Source: Toxonevra muliebris
Taxonomy: Eukaryota; Arthropoda; Insecta; Diptera; Pallopteridae
Length of the DNA stretch: 64,000 bases
Reading direction: 5' to 3'
Assembly (NCBI GenBank): GCA_963691655.1
Contig: OY829328.1
Span: 83,022,400-83,086,399 of the forward strand
The notes beneath the pieces are model-generated. The model searched no databases, had not been told where the DNA came from, and worked only from the letters and a program-made list of their open reading frames with translations. A program made the position numbers and the translations under genes. Below are positions 12,277 through 23,349 of the stretch, in pieces; position 1 is the first letter of the stretch, and every line of letters starts with the position of its first letter.

Positions 12277-12284
12277 ATGATAAC

Positions 12285-13304
12285 CAGGGAAGCCAACTCA
12301 TTTTTTCTGTCTCCCCGATAGCCCTCGAGGAATTCCCCGATTTTCGATCAAATTCCCCACACCGGTATAATTTTTTATTACAACAGAACGTATTACTTTC
12401 CATATAAACATTTTACAAAAACGAAAAATACCTTTACGTTGGCTTAAAATTGATCTCGTTGACTGTTATTTTAAAGCGGCCCTGCACTATCTCGGTACAA
12501 AACTTAACTTATATGTTATTTTTGACTTCAGAGTTTTTTTTTGACACATGAGTGATTTCATCTCAAGGGAACCATTTCTCAAAATCTATCGGGCTCAAGC
12601 TTTCACAAAGTTTAGTCCCATCGGGTAGTAGTTACCACACCAAATTTCAATGAGATGGGGTGTTTCGAGTTACTAGACATTGATTTTGATACATAAACAA
12701 GCCTCATCTCACTTTTGGACATCAAAATTCTCAAAAGAAAAGGCATGGACTTTTTTTAGGCTCAAATAAAAAATGGCAAACACCTTGTTTTAAGAAAAAC
12801 GGGTTCAAAGTTTTGGCTATCAGTTTTTAACATTTGAAATATACTTCATCTTCTTTATGATGGCTGACAGTAATCAAGAGGTGCTGGACCAAGGCATAGC
12901 TAAGCCTTTCTGAACTGCCGAAAGGGAAGGCAACCGTTTTGCTTGACTAACACTCGGCGTTATATATACGAAAGCACTCTGAGTTTCTCTTTGAAATTTT
13001 TACAAAATTTTTTTGAAATGAAAGACTTTCAAATTACACACTTTTTTAAAAATCGATTTCTTCAAACCAAGAAAGTACAGGTCCCACTTAAGAAAATATG
13101 AAGATTTTAAGATCTAAAATATGAAATATTGCAAAAGTTAAACGATTTATACTACATAAAATTTGACAAAAATTACAAATTACACTAATGACTTTATTAA
13201 TTAAAAGCTGAACGGTTTTAAATTCCCCGCAAAAAACAGCTCATTCCCCGTACTATGTTAAATTACCCGCAAATCGGGGAATTCCCCGCAAGTTGGCATC
13301 GCTG
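12285..13304 (+). mobile_element. hAT-type non-autonomous element (GCCAACT family), copy 1, perfect TSD
   Basis: The left end is CAGGGAAGCCAACT and the inverted right end is CAGCGATGCCAACT. It is bordered by a perfect 8-bp duplication, ATGATAAC, at 12277-12284 and 13305-13312. The 1020-bp interior contains clusters of CCCCGC/GCGGGG near both ends (GGGGAATTCCCCG at about 13276) and no frame. It is the inverted homologue of 13494-14779. An 8-bp TSD and CAGNGATG termini are hAT characteristics. Confidence 0.9.
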
Positions 13305-13493
13305 ATGATAACCGTAAAGCGGAAAAGCTTCTCTCTCTTTCTGGCAAACCATTACTCTCTTTTCTTGCAAATCATTACTCTCTTCACTCAATTTAACCTC
13401 TGCAGCCGATTGCAGTGAGTCAATGCGATAACGCTACACGAAGTCAAATTTCTTGGGTTCGTATTCTCATTCTCTTACACTGTCTCACAGTAC

Positions 13494-14779
13494 CAGTGAT
13501 GCCAACTTGCGGGAATTTACGGGGAATTTGACTTAGAGCGGTGAATCGGGGAATGAGCTTTTTTGCGGGGAATTTGAAGTCGTTCAGCTTTTTTTTTTGT
13601 AATGTAAAATGGTTAACTTATGCCTTATTTCATATTTTGGGTCTTAAAATGTTCATCTTTTCTTAAGTGGGCCCTGCACTTTATTGGTTTGGAGAAATCG
13701 ATTTTTAAAAAAATATGCTATTTGAAAGTATTATATTTCGAAAGTATTTTGTAAAAATTTCAGAAAGAAACTCGGAGTGATTTCGTAGATATAGACGGTT
13801 ATAGCGACGAGTGTTCAGTCAGGCCAAAACAGTTGCGCGGTACTTCGGCTTCCCTTTCGTCCAACACCTCCTGATTAATAACACTTAATCCCTGCTGACT
13901 AATCTGTAAACTTATAAATTACGGTCAGCCATCATAAAGAAGAAAAAGTATATTTTATCTGTTAAAACCGGCAAAACTTTGAACCCTTTTCTCACAAAAC
14001 AAGGTTTTTGCCATTTTTTATTTGAGTCAAAAGAAAGACCATGTCTTTTCCTTTGATAAGTTTGATATCCAAAAGTGGACTGAGGCTTGTTTATCTATTA
14101 ACCCTAGAAAGGTAATCATATTTTTTTGCATACATTGTAGGTAATCTTCGTCGAATCGACGAAGTCATATTTAATTCCAGTTTCTGGGAAGAATATATAG
14201 CATACATACTATAACATACTTTCCTAATCATATTTAGACTTTTTTAAAACAAATAATATGCACCGTATATATTTTTATAAATGATTTGTTTATTTTTAAG
14301 TAATTTGCATCGAGGAACAACAAAGAGAAATTTGAAAAATGTTTATATGGTGTTCGTCGAATCGATGAAGATTACATTTCTAGGGTTAAAATGAACGTCT
14401 AGTAATTCAAATTTGGTGTGGTAACTACTACCCAATATGACTAAACTTTGTGCAAGTTTGAGCCCGATCGATTTTATGAGTGGCTTCCCTTGAAATGTAA
14501 TCTCCCATATGTCAAAAGAATTCCGGATTCAGAAAGTACATTTCTATTAATCTACAAGTCGTATAAAAATTGGTTAAGTTATGAACCGAGAAAGTTCAGG
14601 TTCGCCCTAAAATAACATATCGATTTTAAGGTATTTTTCGTTTTTGTAAAATGTTTATATGGAAAATGCGTATCGCGCTGTTATAATATGAAATTATACC
14701 GGTGCGGAGAATTCCATCGAAAATCGGGGAATTTCTCGAAGGCTATCGGGGAGAAAGAAAAAATGAGTTGGCATCCCTG
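13494..14779 (-). mobile_element. hAT-type non-autonomous element (GCCAACT family), copy 2, perfect TSD, carrying a piggyBac MITE
   Basis: In opposite orientation to copy 1, it starts CAGTGATGCCAACTTGC and ends GAGTTGGCATCCCTG. It is flanked by the perfect 8-bp duplication CACAGTAC at 13486-13493 and 14780-14787. Because each copy has its own TSD, the pair arose by two insertions and not by local inversion. After subtracting the nested MITE and its extra TTAA it is 998 bp, close to copy 1. Confidence 0.9.
14102..14385. mobile_element. piggyBac-type MITE, 284 bp
   Basis: The left end is CCCTAGAAAGGTAATC and the right end, read inward, is CCCTAGAAATGTAATC. TTAA lies on each side (14098-14101 and 14386-14389). 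The classical piggyBac terminus is CCCTAGAAAGATA with a TTAA target, so the match is close. The homologous place in copy 1 of the host element (about 12690-12700) is an uninterrupted single site, confirming the insertion. Internal repeats include the palindrome CTTCGTCGAATCGACGAAG at about 14146. It has no coding capacity. Confidence 0.92.
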
Positions 14780-14916
14780 CACAGTACATAGAAAACAATC
14801 GAAGAGTATACAGCTTTTCTTCAGCTTTACTGTGTAGGTTAGTCAGCTCTTAGACGGTGAGATTAATCTCATGCGATTTTTTGCATTCCCTTTTAAAGTT
14901 TCATGTAGCTCTTATA

Positions 14917-16204
14917 CAGGGTGACAATTGTAAAGTGACGCAAGTTTAATACTCTGCAGCAAGCTTTGCCATTTACCGTTACTTTAATTTAAAAAGCAAA
15001 TTCATTCATCATTGGCTTTGCTTTTAATTTCATTTGAATTTTTGTTATTACATTTTGAAATTTCTATAAAAATGGACAAGGAAAATATTCGTCGTGAAAT
15101 TATGAAATTTCATTTGGCAAATTATAGTAGCCGTCAAATTGCAAAGGCTTTAAATTTGTCAAGTCGTACGGTAGACCGAGCTATTATTCGATATAATGAA
15201 ACTGGGGGTTTTGGAGATAGAGACCGGGGAAAATTTTCAACAGTTGCCACTACTGGTTTAACAGAAAAAATTCGTAAACGAATCAAGCGAAATCCAAGGC
15301 GCTCAATGAGAAAAATCGCTAAGGAAGTGGGAGTAAACCGTGAAACAGTGCGAATCATTGCAAAATCAAAGCTTAATCTTAAGCCGTACAAGCTCCTAAA
15401 AGCTCAAGATCTGACACAAAAAAAGAAAGATTTGCGACTGCAAAGTTGCAAGGCGTTGCTACGCTCCTCCGTGTTAAAAAATGTTGAAAATATCTTGTTT
15501 ACAGATGAAAAAATGTTCACGGTTGAACAACATTTCAATGCGCAAAATGACCGAATGTGGCTAACATCATCATCGCAACAAAATAGGACTGTTGGCCAAG
15601 TTCAAAAGCCAGCTTCCGTTATGGTATGGGCTGGAGTTCCCGCTAATGCCAGAACCCCTCTAATATTCGTTGAAGAGGGTGTTAAAATTGACCAGGTTGT
15701 TTATCGGAGCATTTTAAATGAACATGTTCTTCCCTGGGCCCAAGATACATTTGGAAATGAAAACTGGACTTTCCAGCAAGATTCTGCACCTTCCCACATG
15801 GCAAAATTAACGCAAACATGGATAAAAGATAATTTTTCTGGATTCATAACATCTCAAGAATGGCCACCATACTCCCCAGACTTGAATCCAATGGACTATT
15901 CTATTTGGAGTATTTTAGAGAGTAAGGCTTGTGCATCTCAACACCACAGTCTGGAGTCGCTGACAAATTCATTAGAGAAAGCCTGGACTGAAATTGATCA
16001 GGAAGTCCTGCGGCGAACAGTCCTACGATTTCCGGATCGATTGAAGGCATGTGTGCAGGCTAAAGGAGGTTATATTGAATGAGGTGAGGTTCAAATGAAT
16101 GCTTATATATTCAGCAATGTTAACACTTAATTGTACTTAATGGAAGTACGTCTTTTTGAAAATAACTGCTGAAATGTGTGCGTCACTTTACGATTGTCAC
16201 CCTG
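14917..16204 (+). mobile_element. maT-type (DD37D) Tc1/mariner transposon, apparently complete
   Basis: The 1288-bp element has 26-bp inverted termini that start CAGGGTGACAAT and differ at one position (T/C at position 13). TA duplications sit at 14915-14916 and 16205-16206. A single uninterrupted transposase frame fills the interior. The complete ends, the intact frame and the near-identical TIRs point to a recent or still competent insertion. Confidence 0.95.
15072..16082 (+). CDS. Transposase, maT family (DD37D)
   Basis: This 336-residue protein cuts and pastes its own transposon. I start at ATG 15072 because the open frame upstream has no ATG and the protein from here begins at the usual place before the DNA-binding domain. 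Two helix-turn-helix modules are visible at about residues 15-40 (RQIAKALNLSSRTV) and 75-97 (RKIAKEVGVNRETVR). The DDE/D core follows with D145 in FTDEKMF, D237 in QQDSAPSH and D275 in LNPMDY. Exactly 37 residues separate the last two acids, which defines the DD37D maT group within Tc1/mariner. All three acids are present and no stop or frame shift is seen. Full length is similar to known family members, so it may encode active enzyme. Confidence 0.95.
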   Translation: MDKENIRREIMKFHLANYSSRQIAKALNLSSRTVDRAIIRYNETGGFGDRDRGKFSTVATTGLTEKIRKRIKRNPRRSMRKIAKEVGVNRETVRIIAKSKLNLKPYKLLKAQDLTQKKKDLRLQSCKALLRSSVLKNVENILFTDEKMFTVEQHFNAQNDRMWLTSSSQQNRTVGQVQKPASVMVWAGVPANARTPLIFVEEGVKIDQVVYRSILNEHVLPWAQDTFGNENWTFQQDSAPSHMAKLTQTWIKDNFSGFITSQEWPPYSPDLNPMDYSIWSILESKACASQHHSLESLTNSLEKAWTEIDQEVLRRTVLRFPDRLKACVQAKGGYIE

Positions 16205-16206
16205 TA

Positions 16207-16703
16207 CAGTGAGATTAGTTGCATGAAACTTTTGCGATTGTAGTTTTCGTCGCTATGGAAAATTATTGAACTACGAAAATGTAAAAAAAAACGACAAAAA
16301 GTTTCATCAAAATGCTGCTCGAGCGATTTTGTCTATCCCCCTGTCGTTTCTCCCCTCTTTCGTACATTTTTTCAAGTTGCATGAAACAAATCTTACCGTC
16401 TCCTGGCTGACTTAAATAGAAGAAAAGAGAAAGAGAGATTTGCACTATTATAAAAATAAAAATAAATGATTTTATATTGTATTTTTATATTTTTTACATT
16501 TCACTTAAGAAATAAGTAATTAATTATTAATTTTGTCAACACTTTTTTCCATTCTCTTTTACTCTTCTGTAACAAAGAGTAATAAATTTGCTTGAACTAA
16601 CTCTTATAAGAAGAATCAAAACAAAAGGGAAGAGCGAAGACAGTTACAGAGAGAAATGTTGATTGGCGTAATAAAAAACACCTACAGAGTAAATGCATAA
16701 GTG
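16207..16703. other. Non-coding interval
   Basis: AT-rich sequence. The words GTGAGATTA and CATGAAAC on both sides of the maT insertion suggest an older small palindrome, but nothing codes. Confidence 0.5.
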
Positions 16704-16990
16704 CCTGGTTATATTGGTGCTCGGTGTTCGACGAACAAAAAACATTTTCTCAAGTGCTCGGTGCAGAGTTGTTTTTTGTCAAAATATACTCGTTTTTTTA
16801 ATACTATTTTATATGTAATGATACTGTTTTGTAAAATAACTCATTGCCACCCTGAATACTCGGCGTGCTCGGTATACAATACACCGAGCATATCGTGTTC
16901 GGGGTGAGAGGTGAGTAAAGACTCTCTCTTTGTGTTCGGTGCAACAACAATTTCATGGTGTTCGCCGAGCATACTCGCAATATAACCACA
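16704..16990. mobile_element. MITE with GGTTATATTG termini and CGGTGTTCG repeats
   Basis: The inverted ends are CCTGGTTATATTG near 16704 and CAATATAACCACAG near 16978-16990. The subterminal words GTGCTCGGTGTTCG and GTGTTCGCCGAGCA are inverted too, and GTGCTCGG/CCGAGCA recurs several times inside. It has no coding potential. I did not find a clear target duplication. Confidence 0.6.
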
Positions 16991-17783
16991 GCCCAACGGA
17001 GTTTCACTCTTTTCTGACTAGCTCACTGACTCTTTCCGATTGGGTACCTACATACACACACACATATACAAACTCGCAAACATGTAAATTGATCGTTCTC
17101 AATGTTAAGCATTTTTATTACTTCTGCTGTTTAAAAATCTAGAAGTTTAAAGGGTTTTGCTTTATTGCAAAAAAAAAAAATTATTTTAAAAATACCAGTG
17201 GCAACCATGGCTCATGTAAAAATCACATTTGTCAATGTGATGCAGACAGACAGCAAACCCCGGACAAATCTATAAAAGTAAATTTTCAAGAGATTTTTAA
17301 GCTTTTGATTCTACTCTGCTTTGTGATGTTGCGCTATCCTGTCACACATGCTGATGATGGTGTTAACCTTCAACATTTTATTTCGAATTTAAGTCAGATT
17401 TATGGTATTTTATAGCTATATATTGTTACTGCTGCTTCAATTGGCACTCATGTAATATGCAAGCAAATGTTGTTGTTGCCAATGGATAGTAGCCAACGAA
17501 GTAGAAGGATATAAGGTTTAAAGCATCAATATCAACATCAACAAAACAAACCAAAAAAGTAAATGAAGGTGTTACATTTCACATTTTTCTTATTTCCCAC
17601 ATGAATTTCATATCAAATTGACAGTTTAATTAATTGTTATGTGTTGCTGCTAGTTGATAGAGCTGTAGAGCTGCTGTAGCAACAGAGCAAAGAGAGCAAA
17701 CAGGAACAGCTGTAGCAATAATTTGTTAACTGAATCCTTTGTTTTTTTTAATGTTTTTGAATTTTTGACTGCTTTTTTTTATA
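16991..17783. other. Non-coding interval
   Basis: No supported gene. A solo GTGGCAACC word near 17200 recalls the terminus of the 1720-2211 MITE family but is too short to call. Confidence 0.5.
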
Positions 17784-17791
17784 CTTACTAG

Positions 17792-18345
17792 CAGGGCCGT
17801 AGCCAGAAATTTTTTTCGAGGGGGGTTTTCCTTCGAAGAAAATATTCATAAATAATTTTTATCAAACTGATTTTTAAATACAATAAATTAAATCGATGAT
17901 ACATTTGATGAACCCTATAAAATTGAAATTTTAGGAAAAATTTTCCGATTTTTTTTAATCTTAACCTCAAACAAATTACAAAAAGTGACAAAAAATGCAC
18001 AGAATAATCAAATAAAACTTATTCAATGTGCAGTCAAATGCATTTTTTTTTTATCGTGAAGGACATAATTTCATTAACTCATCGACTTCTCACTACTGAT
18101 GATGTACCCAACCTCAAAAAAATTACCAAAAATAGTAGACGCTCATTTTTTTCAAATGATCATCATTGGGAATTTGAGCCATTATCAATGATAAGGAATG
18201 AGGTTGAGATCTTTCGTGGTGCTCTGACCAATAATGCGTTAAAAAATTAATTATATTTTAAAATTGCCTCCTAAACTGCATGGGTTTTGCTAATAAGATG
18301 GAGTTTTTGTCAGAACCCCCAAAACTCCCTCTAAATACGGCATTG
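17792..18345. mobile_element. hAT-type MITE, 554 bp, perfect TSD
   Basis: The left end is CAGGGCCGTAGCC and the right end is AAATACGGCATTG, which is imperfectly inverted. It is flanked by the perfect 8-bp duplication CTTACTAG at 17784-17791 and 18346-18353. Subterminal G-run (CGAGGGGGGTTTT) and C-run (AACCCCCAAAACTCCC) match inversely. A 74-codon frame inside (18026-18250) has no recognisable domain and could be transposase residue or chance. Confidence 0.88.
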
Positions 18346-18353
18346 CTTACTAG

Positions 18354-18673
18354 TAATGCTTGACTGTTTCGTTTTATACACATACACAATTTCACTTAAA
18401 TACTTATTCATACATACATTTACACTCAGTTGGACACCATTGTTATTGACTTTAAAGGCCTTGCATTTGACATTTAGCCGCTGGTGCCCGCATGCACTTG
18501 TATATAAATTTTAGTATTTAATAACATTTTTTACGTTCATACTCAAAAGATCAAATGTCATACTCAGAGTGTAAAATTTGTTGGTTGCTTCTGAAAAGTA
18601 AAGTTAGTTATACACACAAAGACACATCCGTAAATGAATTATGCTGGCCTGACATTTTTACACACACACACTT

Positions 18674-18707
<34 letters not shown>

Positions 18708-20318
18708 ATACATTGAATAGATTTATAATTTCCTCTTTTTGGAAAAAGTAATTGCGCCATTGTTCTCTAAAATAAGTTGCTTTAGTACGATTTTCATGTG
18801 TGTGTGTGTGTGTATGTATTATGCTTTCAACCTTTTAATTATGAAAATGTTAGACTGCCTGCAGCTATTTATTTTTAGTTTTATTTTAAACTTTCTACTT
18901 GCTTTTGGAATTTTTCTATATTCTTTTGAATATAAAGTAATACGTGATCAATATTTCAGAATCGCCTAGCGCCTTCGTAGAAATAACCAAACATCTTGCC
19001 CACTTGTTTTATGTTTTTGAAAGCTTATTTCGAATTAATGTTTTTTTTTTTTCATTATTTATTTATTTGCAATTTATCCACAATGAGCAAATGGGATGAA
19101 TTTTTAAAATTAAATTCTAAATTATGATGGATTGTTTACTAAAATTCATCAAGATATTGAGGGAGTAACTCATAAACAAACATTTTTGCTTTAATTTCCA
19201 TACAAATGAATTTAGTAACGTAGATGAAAATTTCGTTTGCTTAAGTGTCGACTAAAATGTGAGCCACAAAATATTAAGGGAAGCTAGATATCAGGGAGGT
19301 TACTCTGTAGTTCGATTCGAAAGAAAATTTACTTGAATTCGAACGATTGGTAATCTAGAAAACATTTTCGAATAATATTTGTTCGATGTTCAGATTAAAT
19401 TTTGGGCCTTTCGGAATCAAATTTGGCATTCGAATCGAACTGTCTTTAGTTTATTTGATATTCCTCAATGCATAGCTCTCAGCTTAACTGAAATATTGAA
19501 GAGCAAGAATACCAGACTAAAAACACCTAATTTATGATCTGAGAAGTGAGAAAGGTAAGAATGCCAGTATAAGTATAAGGAAGCAAGTCTAGAACTCCGA
19601 TCTATGTAAAGAAGTTATGAACAAAGTAAGTTGTGCCAATAAAAATAAGCAATTGTAGCTATGTATTTGGGCTTAGAGCATTTTTTCAATTCGAAAACTT
19701 AAGAACTGAAAATTAAGCTGAGCATATTCTCAATAAGTTGTTCGTGAGGGCACAAAGTTATTGCTAACCTCTTTCTATAACTACCCATATATGATTTTAT
19801 TGTGGTCGGTCGTATCTCTCTTTCTTGGCGTTCTCTTACCAAATAGTTGATGCTGATGAAGATTTCATTTTGTTTCTCCAATGTTTGGCGTATCCATCGT
19901 TAGTTTGCTTTTACACATACCGATTTGTGTCCGATTTTTCTCACCGATTTTTACTTTTGTTATCTTGTTTCATCTTCAAGAGCTTTTATACTTTTATACT
20001 TTTTGCATTTCTATTTGCTTCTTTATTATTCGTTTTACATGAGTGGAACAGAGATGCAAAACTTTCTCTGCCTTAAATCATTCCATTCCATTCAGTTGCA
20101 TTCTTCATGTTCCTAGTCTATACTGTTTCTTCCCATCCAGTCTCTTTTTTCTTGTTCCAATTCAATTTTACGTTATGCAGTAAAAAAAGAGAACGACAAC
20201 TGTGCTCAGTTGCATAAAAAGAGAGAACGACCACTGTGCTCAGTTCCAGTTCTCTCTCTTTACAAACATGTTAATCGTATATGTAATAAAGAGCGTAACA
20301 TTTGTTTTTACATTAAAG
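18354..20318. other. Non-coding interval
   Basis: Contains a compound (CA)n/(CT)n microsatellite listed separately and otherwise AT-rich unique sequence. Open frames at 18739-18969 and 19825-20116 are hydrophobic and T-rich without family signal. Confidence 0.5.
18657..18707. repeat. (CA)n(CT)n microsatellite
   Basis: A short CA run passes into a ~35-bp CT run. Confidence 0.9.
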
Positions 20319-20570
20319 CATGAGTGCCCAAATGTTTCTTATGAAAATGCAAGCACCAATACATATTAACTTTATTATTATAAAGGAAAAAGAAGATCGT
20401 ATGTTAGACAACAACAAAATCTACTTTGAAAACCAATAAAGCATACGAAAGTATTGTTGCTTTGCACTTTGGTATAGGCAAAGAAAAGAATTGAGAAATG
20501 TTAAGTGAAGAAATGAGAATGCCTCAGAGTTTTTACAAAAACAAATGAGTACTGAGTGCATAAGACGTGG
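20319..20570. mobile_element. hAT-type MITE (GGTGCC family), copy 1, degraded
   Basis: The ~250-bp block matches 55699-55931 in the same orientation and 48717-48956 in reverse. Shared words are TTTCTTATG near the left end, TAACTTTATTATTATAAA, GTTAGACAACAACAAAATCT and TTGCACTTTGGTATAGGCAA. Its right terminus has decayed and abuts the next hAT-type insertion at 20576. Confidence 0.75.
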
Positions 20571-20575
20571 GGTAC

Positions 20576-21315
20576 CAGTGATGAAAAATTAGGTACAATT
20601 GTACCTTTTTCCGACTTTTTCGAAATACAAGGTACATTAGGTACGTTTTAGGTACAATTTGTCATTGGCCAAAATAAATTTATCACTTAATTACAAAAAG
20701 AAGTATTTTGTAATTAGTATTGCCTAACTTCAAAGCTCACAGCTCTGATATTTCTGTATATAAAGGGAAGAATATTGCAAAAATAATTTTCCAAATAAAA
20801 TAAAGTTTATTGGTGCCGAAAAAGGGTCAAAGTCGCAAGGAAATTTTTTGAATTTATCAAAAATTTTATGAAATGTAAACTTTTTATGACTTTGAACCTA
20901 CAAATAGACATTATCCTTATAGACAGTAATAACAGAGCTGTAAGCTTTGAAATAAATCTTGGCTGAAAATTTCTGAAAAAAAGAAAATTATAATTAAAAT
21001 TCCGAAGGTTTCATGAGCAAATGTGAGTCCTTTTTTCTTGTTCAGTTTGATTTTATCTAGATGACTAAAAACTTTTCGTCTCTCTTAGTTTCCGATTTAT
21101 CGTGCCCTAAAATATTATTTATATATATATATGGATAAATCAGTGAGAATGAATTACAATAGTTATACAACTTTTAAATGAAAATTAAATTTCTTACAAA
21201 AACGATGAACCTATGAAATATACTATTTTCGGTACATTGAAGCTCAATTAGGTACAATTTTTTTTAGTCAATTAGGTACAATTTGAAATTTTGAAATTTT
21301 GAAATTTCATCACTG
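20576..21315 (-). mobile_element. hAT-type non-autonomous element (GTACC family), copy 2
   Basis: The 740-bp element has CAGTGATGAAA at the left and TTTCATCACTG at the right. The flanking octamers TGGGGTAC and GTGGGTAT are only partly alike, as expected of an old TSD. The body is the reverse of 42541-43368, including GGTACAATTGTACC near the end and the GGCCAAAATAAATTTATCAC block. It is non-coding. Confidence 0.85.
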
Positions 21316-22047
21316 GTGGGTATCCCTGCATTAAAGTATATGATTGACCGTTATTGCTTTAAACAAATCAAAAAATATTTCTATTTCTGCATAGTTCAGA
21401 TAGCGGATTTGATTGCCCGAAAATCAGCCAATATTTACACAAACCATTTTACTGAACTTAACAAACCAATTTGCTGTTCTATTTGTATGAATAAATGTAA
21501 GGGTGCTACCAAAACAATGAGATTTACTTAACCTTTCCGTCCGCTAAAACAAAATGAAACCAAAAGAATTGAGAACAATGGCGCTCATATTTATTTCCCC
21601 TAGATTCGATACACAAAAGATTTTCCATTTTCTTAAACGGAAATTAACTTTCAGCTGAAAAGCCTTTTGGCATTTTGCCTGCTAAACTTAAATACGTTTA
21701 CGTGCGGTTAAATGCAGAATAGTCGTTTATGTTTTTTGTTGTTGTTTTATTGCGCGCGCTTTATGCTAAAAACATGAAATATCAAACGGAAGTAAAAGTT
21801 TATTGTGTGTATGTGTGTGTTTCTTCAAGATAGCGTTTGTTTTTTGCTCTTGTGTTGCTGCAAACAAAGTACTTCACTTTATTATGAAGTATATGAATAT
21901 TAATTGTTTTTTATTGTTGTTGTTATTTTACTTATACCTACATACTTCGTGTTATATTTCATAAGCTTTAAAATAATGTAGATGACATTTTATAATAATA
22001 TTAAATGATAATTTTTCTCTCTCTCTTTTCCACTTTTATCTCTATAG

Positions 22048-22266
22048 ATCAAGGATGTTACCCGCAACATTAAAAAAGCCATAGTCGCTGCTACCCTCGA
22101 GGAGATACGCTCTAAGGTGGCTGAAAAATTTGAAAAATCTACCGAATTATTACCAACAATTCATTTAGATTCGGATGGCACTGAAATCGATGATGAAGAA
22201 TATTTTCGCACATTAGATGCGAATACAGAATTGATTGCGGTCTTCTCAGGCGAACATTGGATTGAT
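22048..22266 (+). CDS. Drep2: Drep2, exon encoding the CIDE-N domain
   Basis: This 73-codon exon begins right after a long pyrimidine tract and AG at 22046-22047 (phase 0) and ends at the consensus donor GTAAGT at 22267. It encodes IKDVTRNIKKAIVA, then IHLDSDGTEIDDEEYF, then AVFSGEHWID. This is the CIDE-N (CAD) fold of the DNA-fragmentation-factor family, and with the next two exons it matches fly Drep2. Family CIDE-N domains mediate homo- and heterotypic head-to-tail assembly; fly Drep2 is reported as a synaptic protein and not an active nuclease. The acidic patch around D-S-D-G-T-E-I-D-D-E-E is intact. The start-codon exon is not found and must lie upstream, possibly outside the window. Confidence 0.9.
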
Positions 22267-23349
22267 GTAAGTTTGAACGTATATCAAGTATTTGTTTTGT
22301 GGTCTTTACATTGAAAAGTAACGTTTGTGTATTGGTAGTTTTACACTCGCTGGACTGTGAGCAAAGTTGTAAGGATGAAAATGTTTACAAAGGTTTTTTT
22401 TTTTAAACTTATCAAAGCATTTACTGTTTGTTAATAATGAGAATGATTGAGCGATTTTGTGTTTCTTTTATTTCTTCGACGATTTCTTTTCACTTTATAC
22501 AGTGGATTAGAAATTTTAAGTAGTTATTCAATAAAACTTAAGCCAAAAAGTATGCAAAACTATTTGCTTTGTACTAAACTTATTTGGGGCAGCGTTTTAT
22601 CTATTACAATATAATTTTTTTAGCTAGAAATACCAGTAGATATGATATTCGAAAGCTGATAGATTTTCAGTGATAATGTGCTAGAAATTGGAAACTAAAA
22701 TACTTTTACATTTCATTTTTAAGAAAATTTAAAATAAGAATTTTCCATGAAACTCGGATAGGGACACAGTAACTTGTTCTTCAGTTTTTCTTGTTTTTCT
22801 TCTGCCAGCTAAGTTTCTTTGTAGTAGTAATGTAGCAGAAACAGCGTTAGATCACAAGCCACAAGTTCGTAATCGATATTCATTTCCATACATTGGTAAG
22901 GAGCTAGAAATCAAGTATGCAGCTTCAGCCAATAATGGGTTAAGAGGTTGTGGGAGGAGAAGAGGGGGAGTTGCGGGACAGGGGTGGTGACTTGCGATGT
23001 CTTTTTTCTCTAAAAAGTATATTTGTTAAGAAGGAATAATCATACTATATTTATCTTAATGAAATGGTGGGTTGATGATTGATGATCCCCTAGGATCCAC
23101 TAGTTTTCTCAAGTTGTTAAAATTCAATTGAATGGTTTGTACTCTGATCTGACAAGGCTTCACTCTTCTTCTCTTTTTTGATAAAATTTGATTATAAAAC
23201 AGTTTGCAGTTAATTAAAAAGTTTTGAGTATGATGGGTTAAAAAAATCTTTGAATTCCTAGTCTTTCACCACCTCGCCACTGCTTCTCTAACTCTTAAAG
23301 AAATCAAAACTATATTTTCACTTTTCCCTTCAACTTTCACTTTCCCTTC

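Noticed and set aside
18026..18250. 74-codon frame in the 17792-18345 MITE
   Set aside because: No recognised transposase motif; too short to call.
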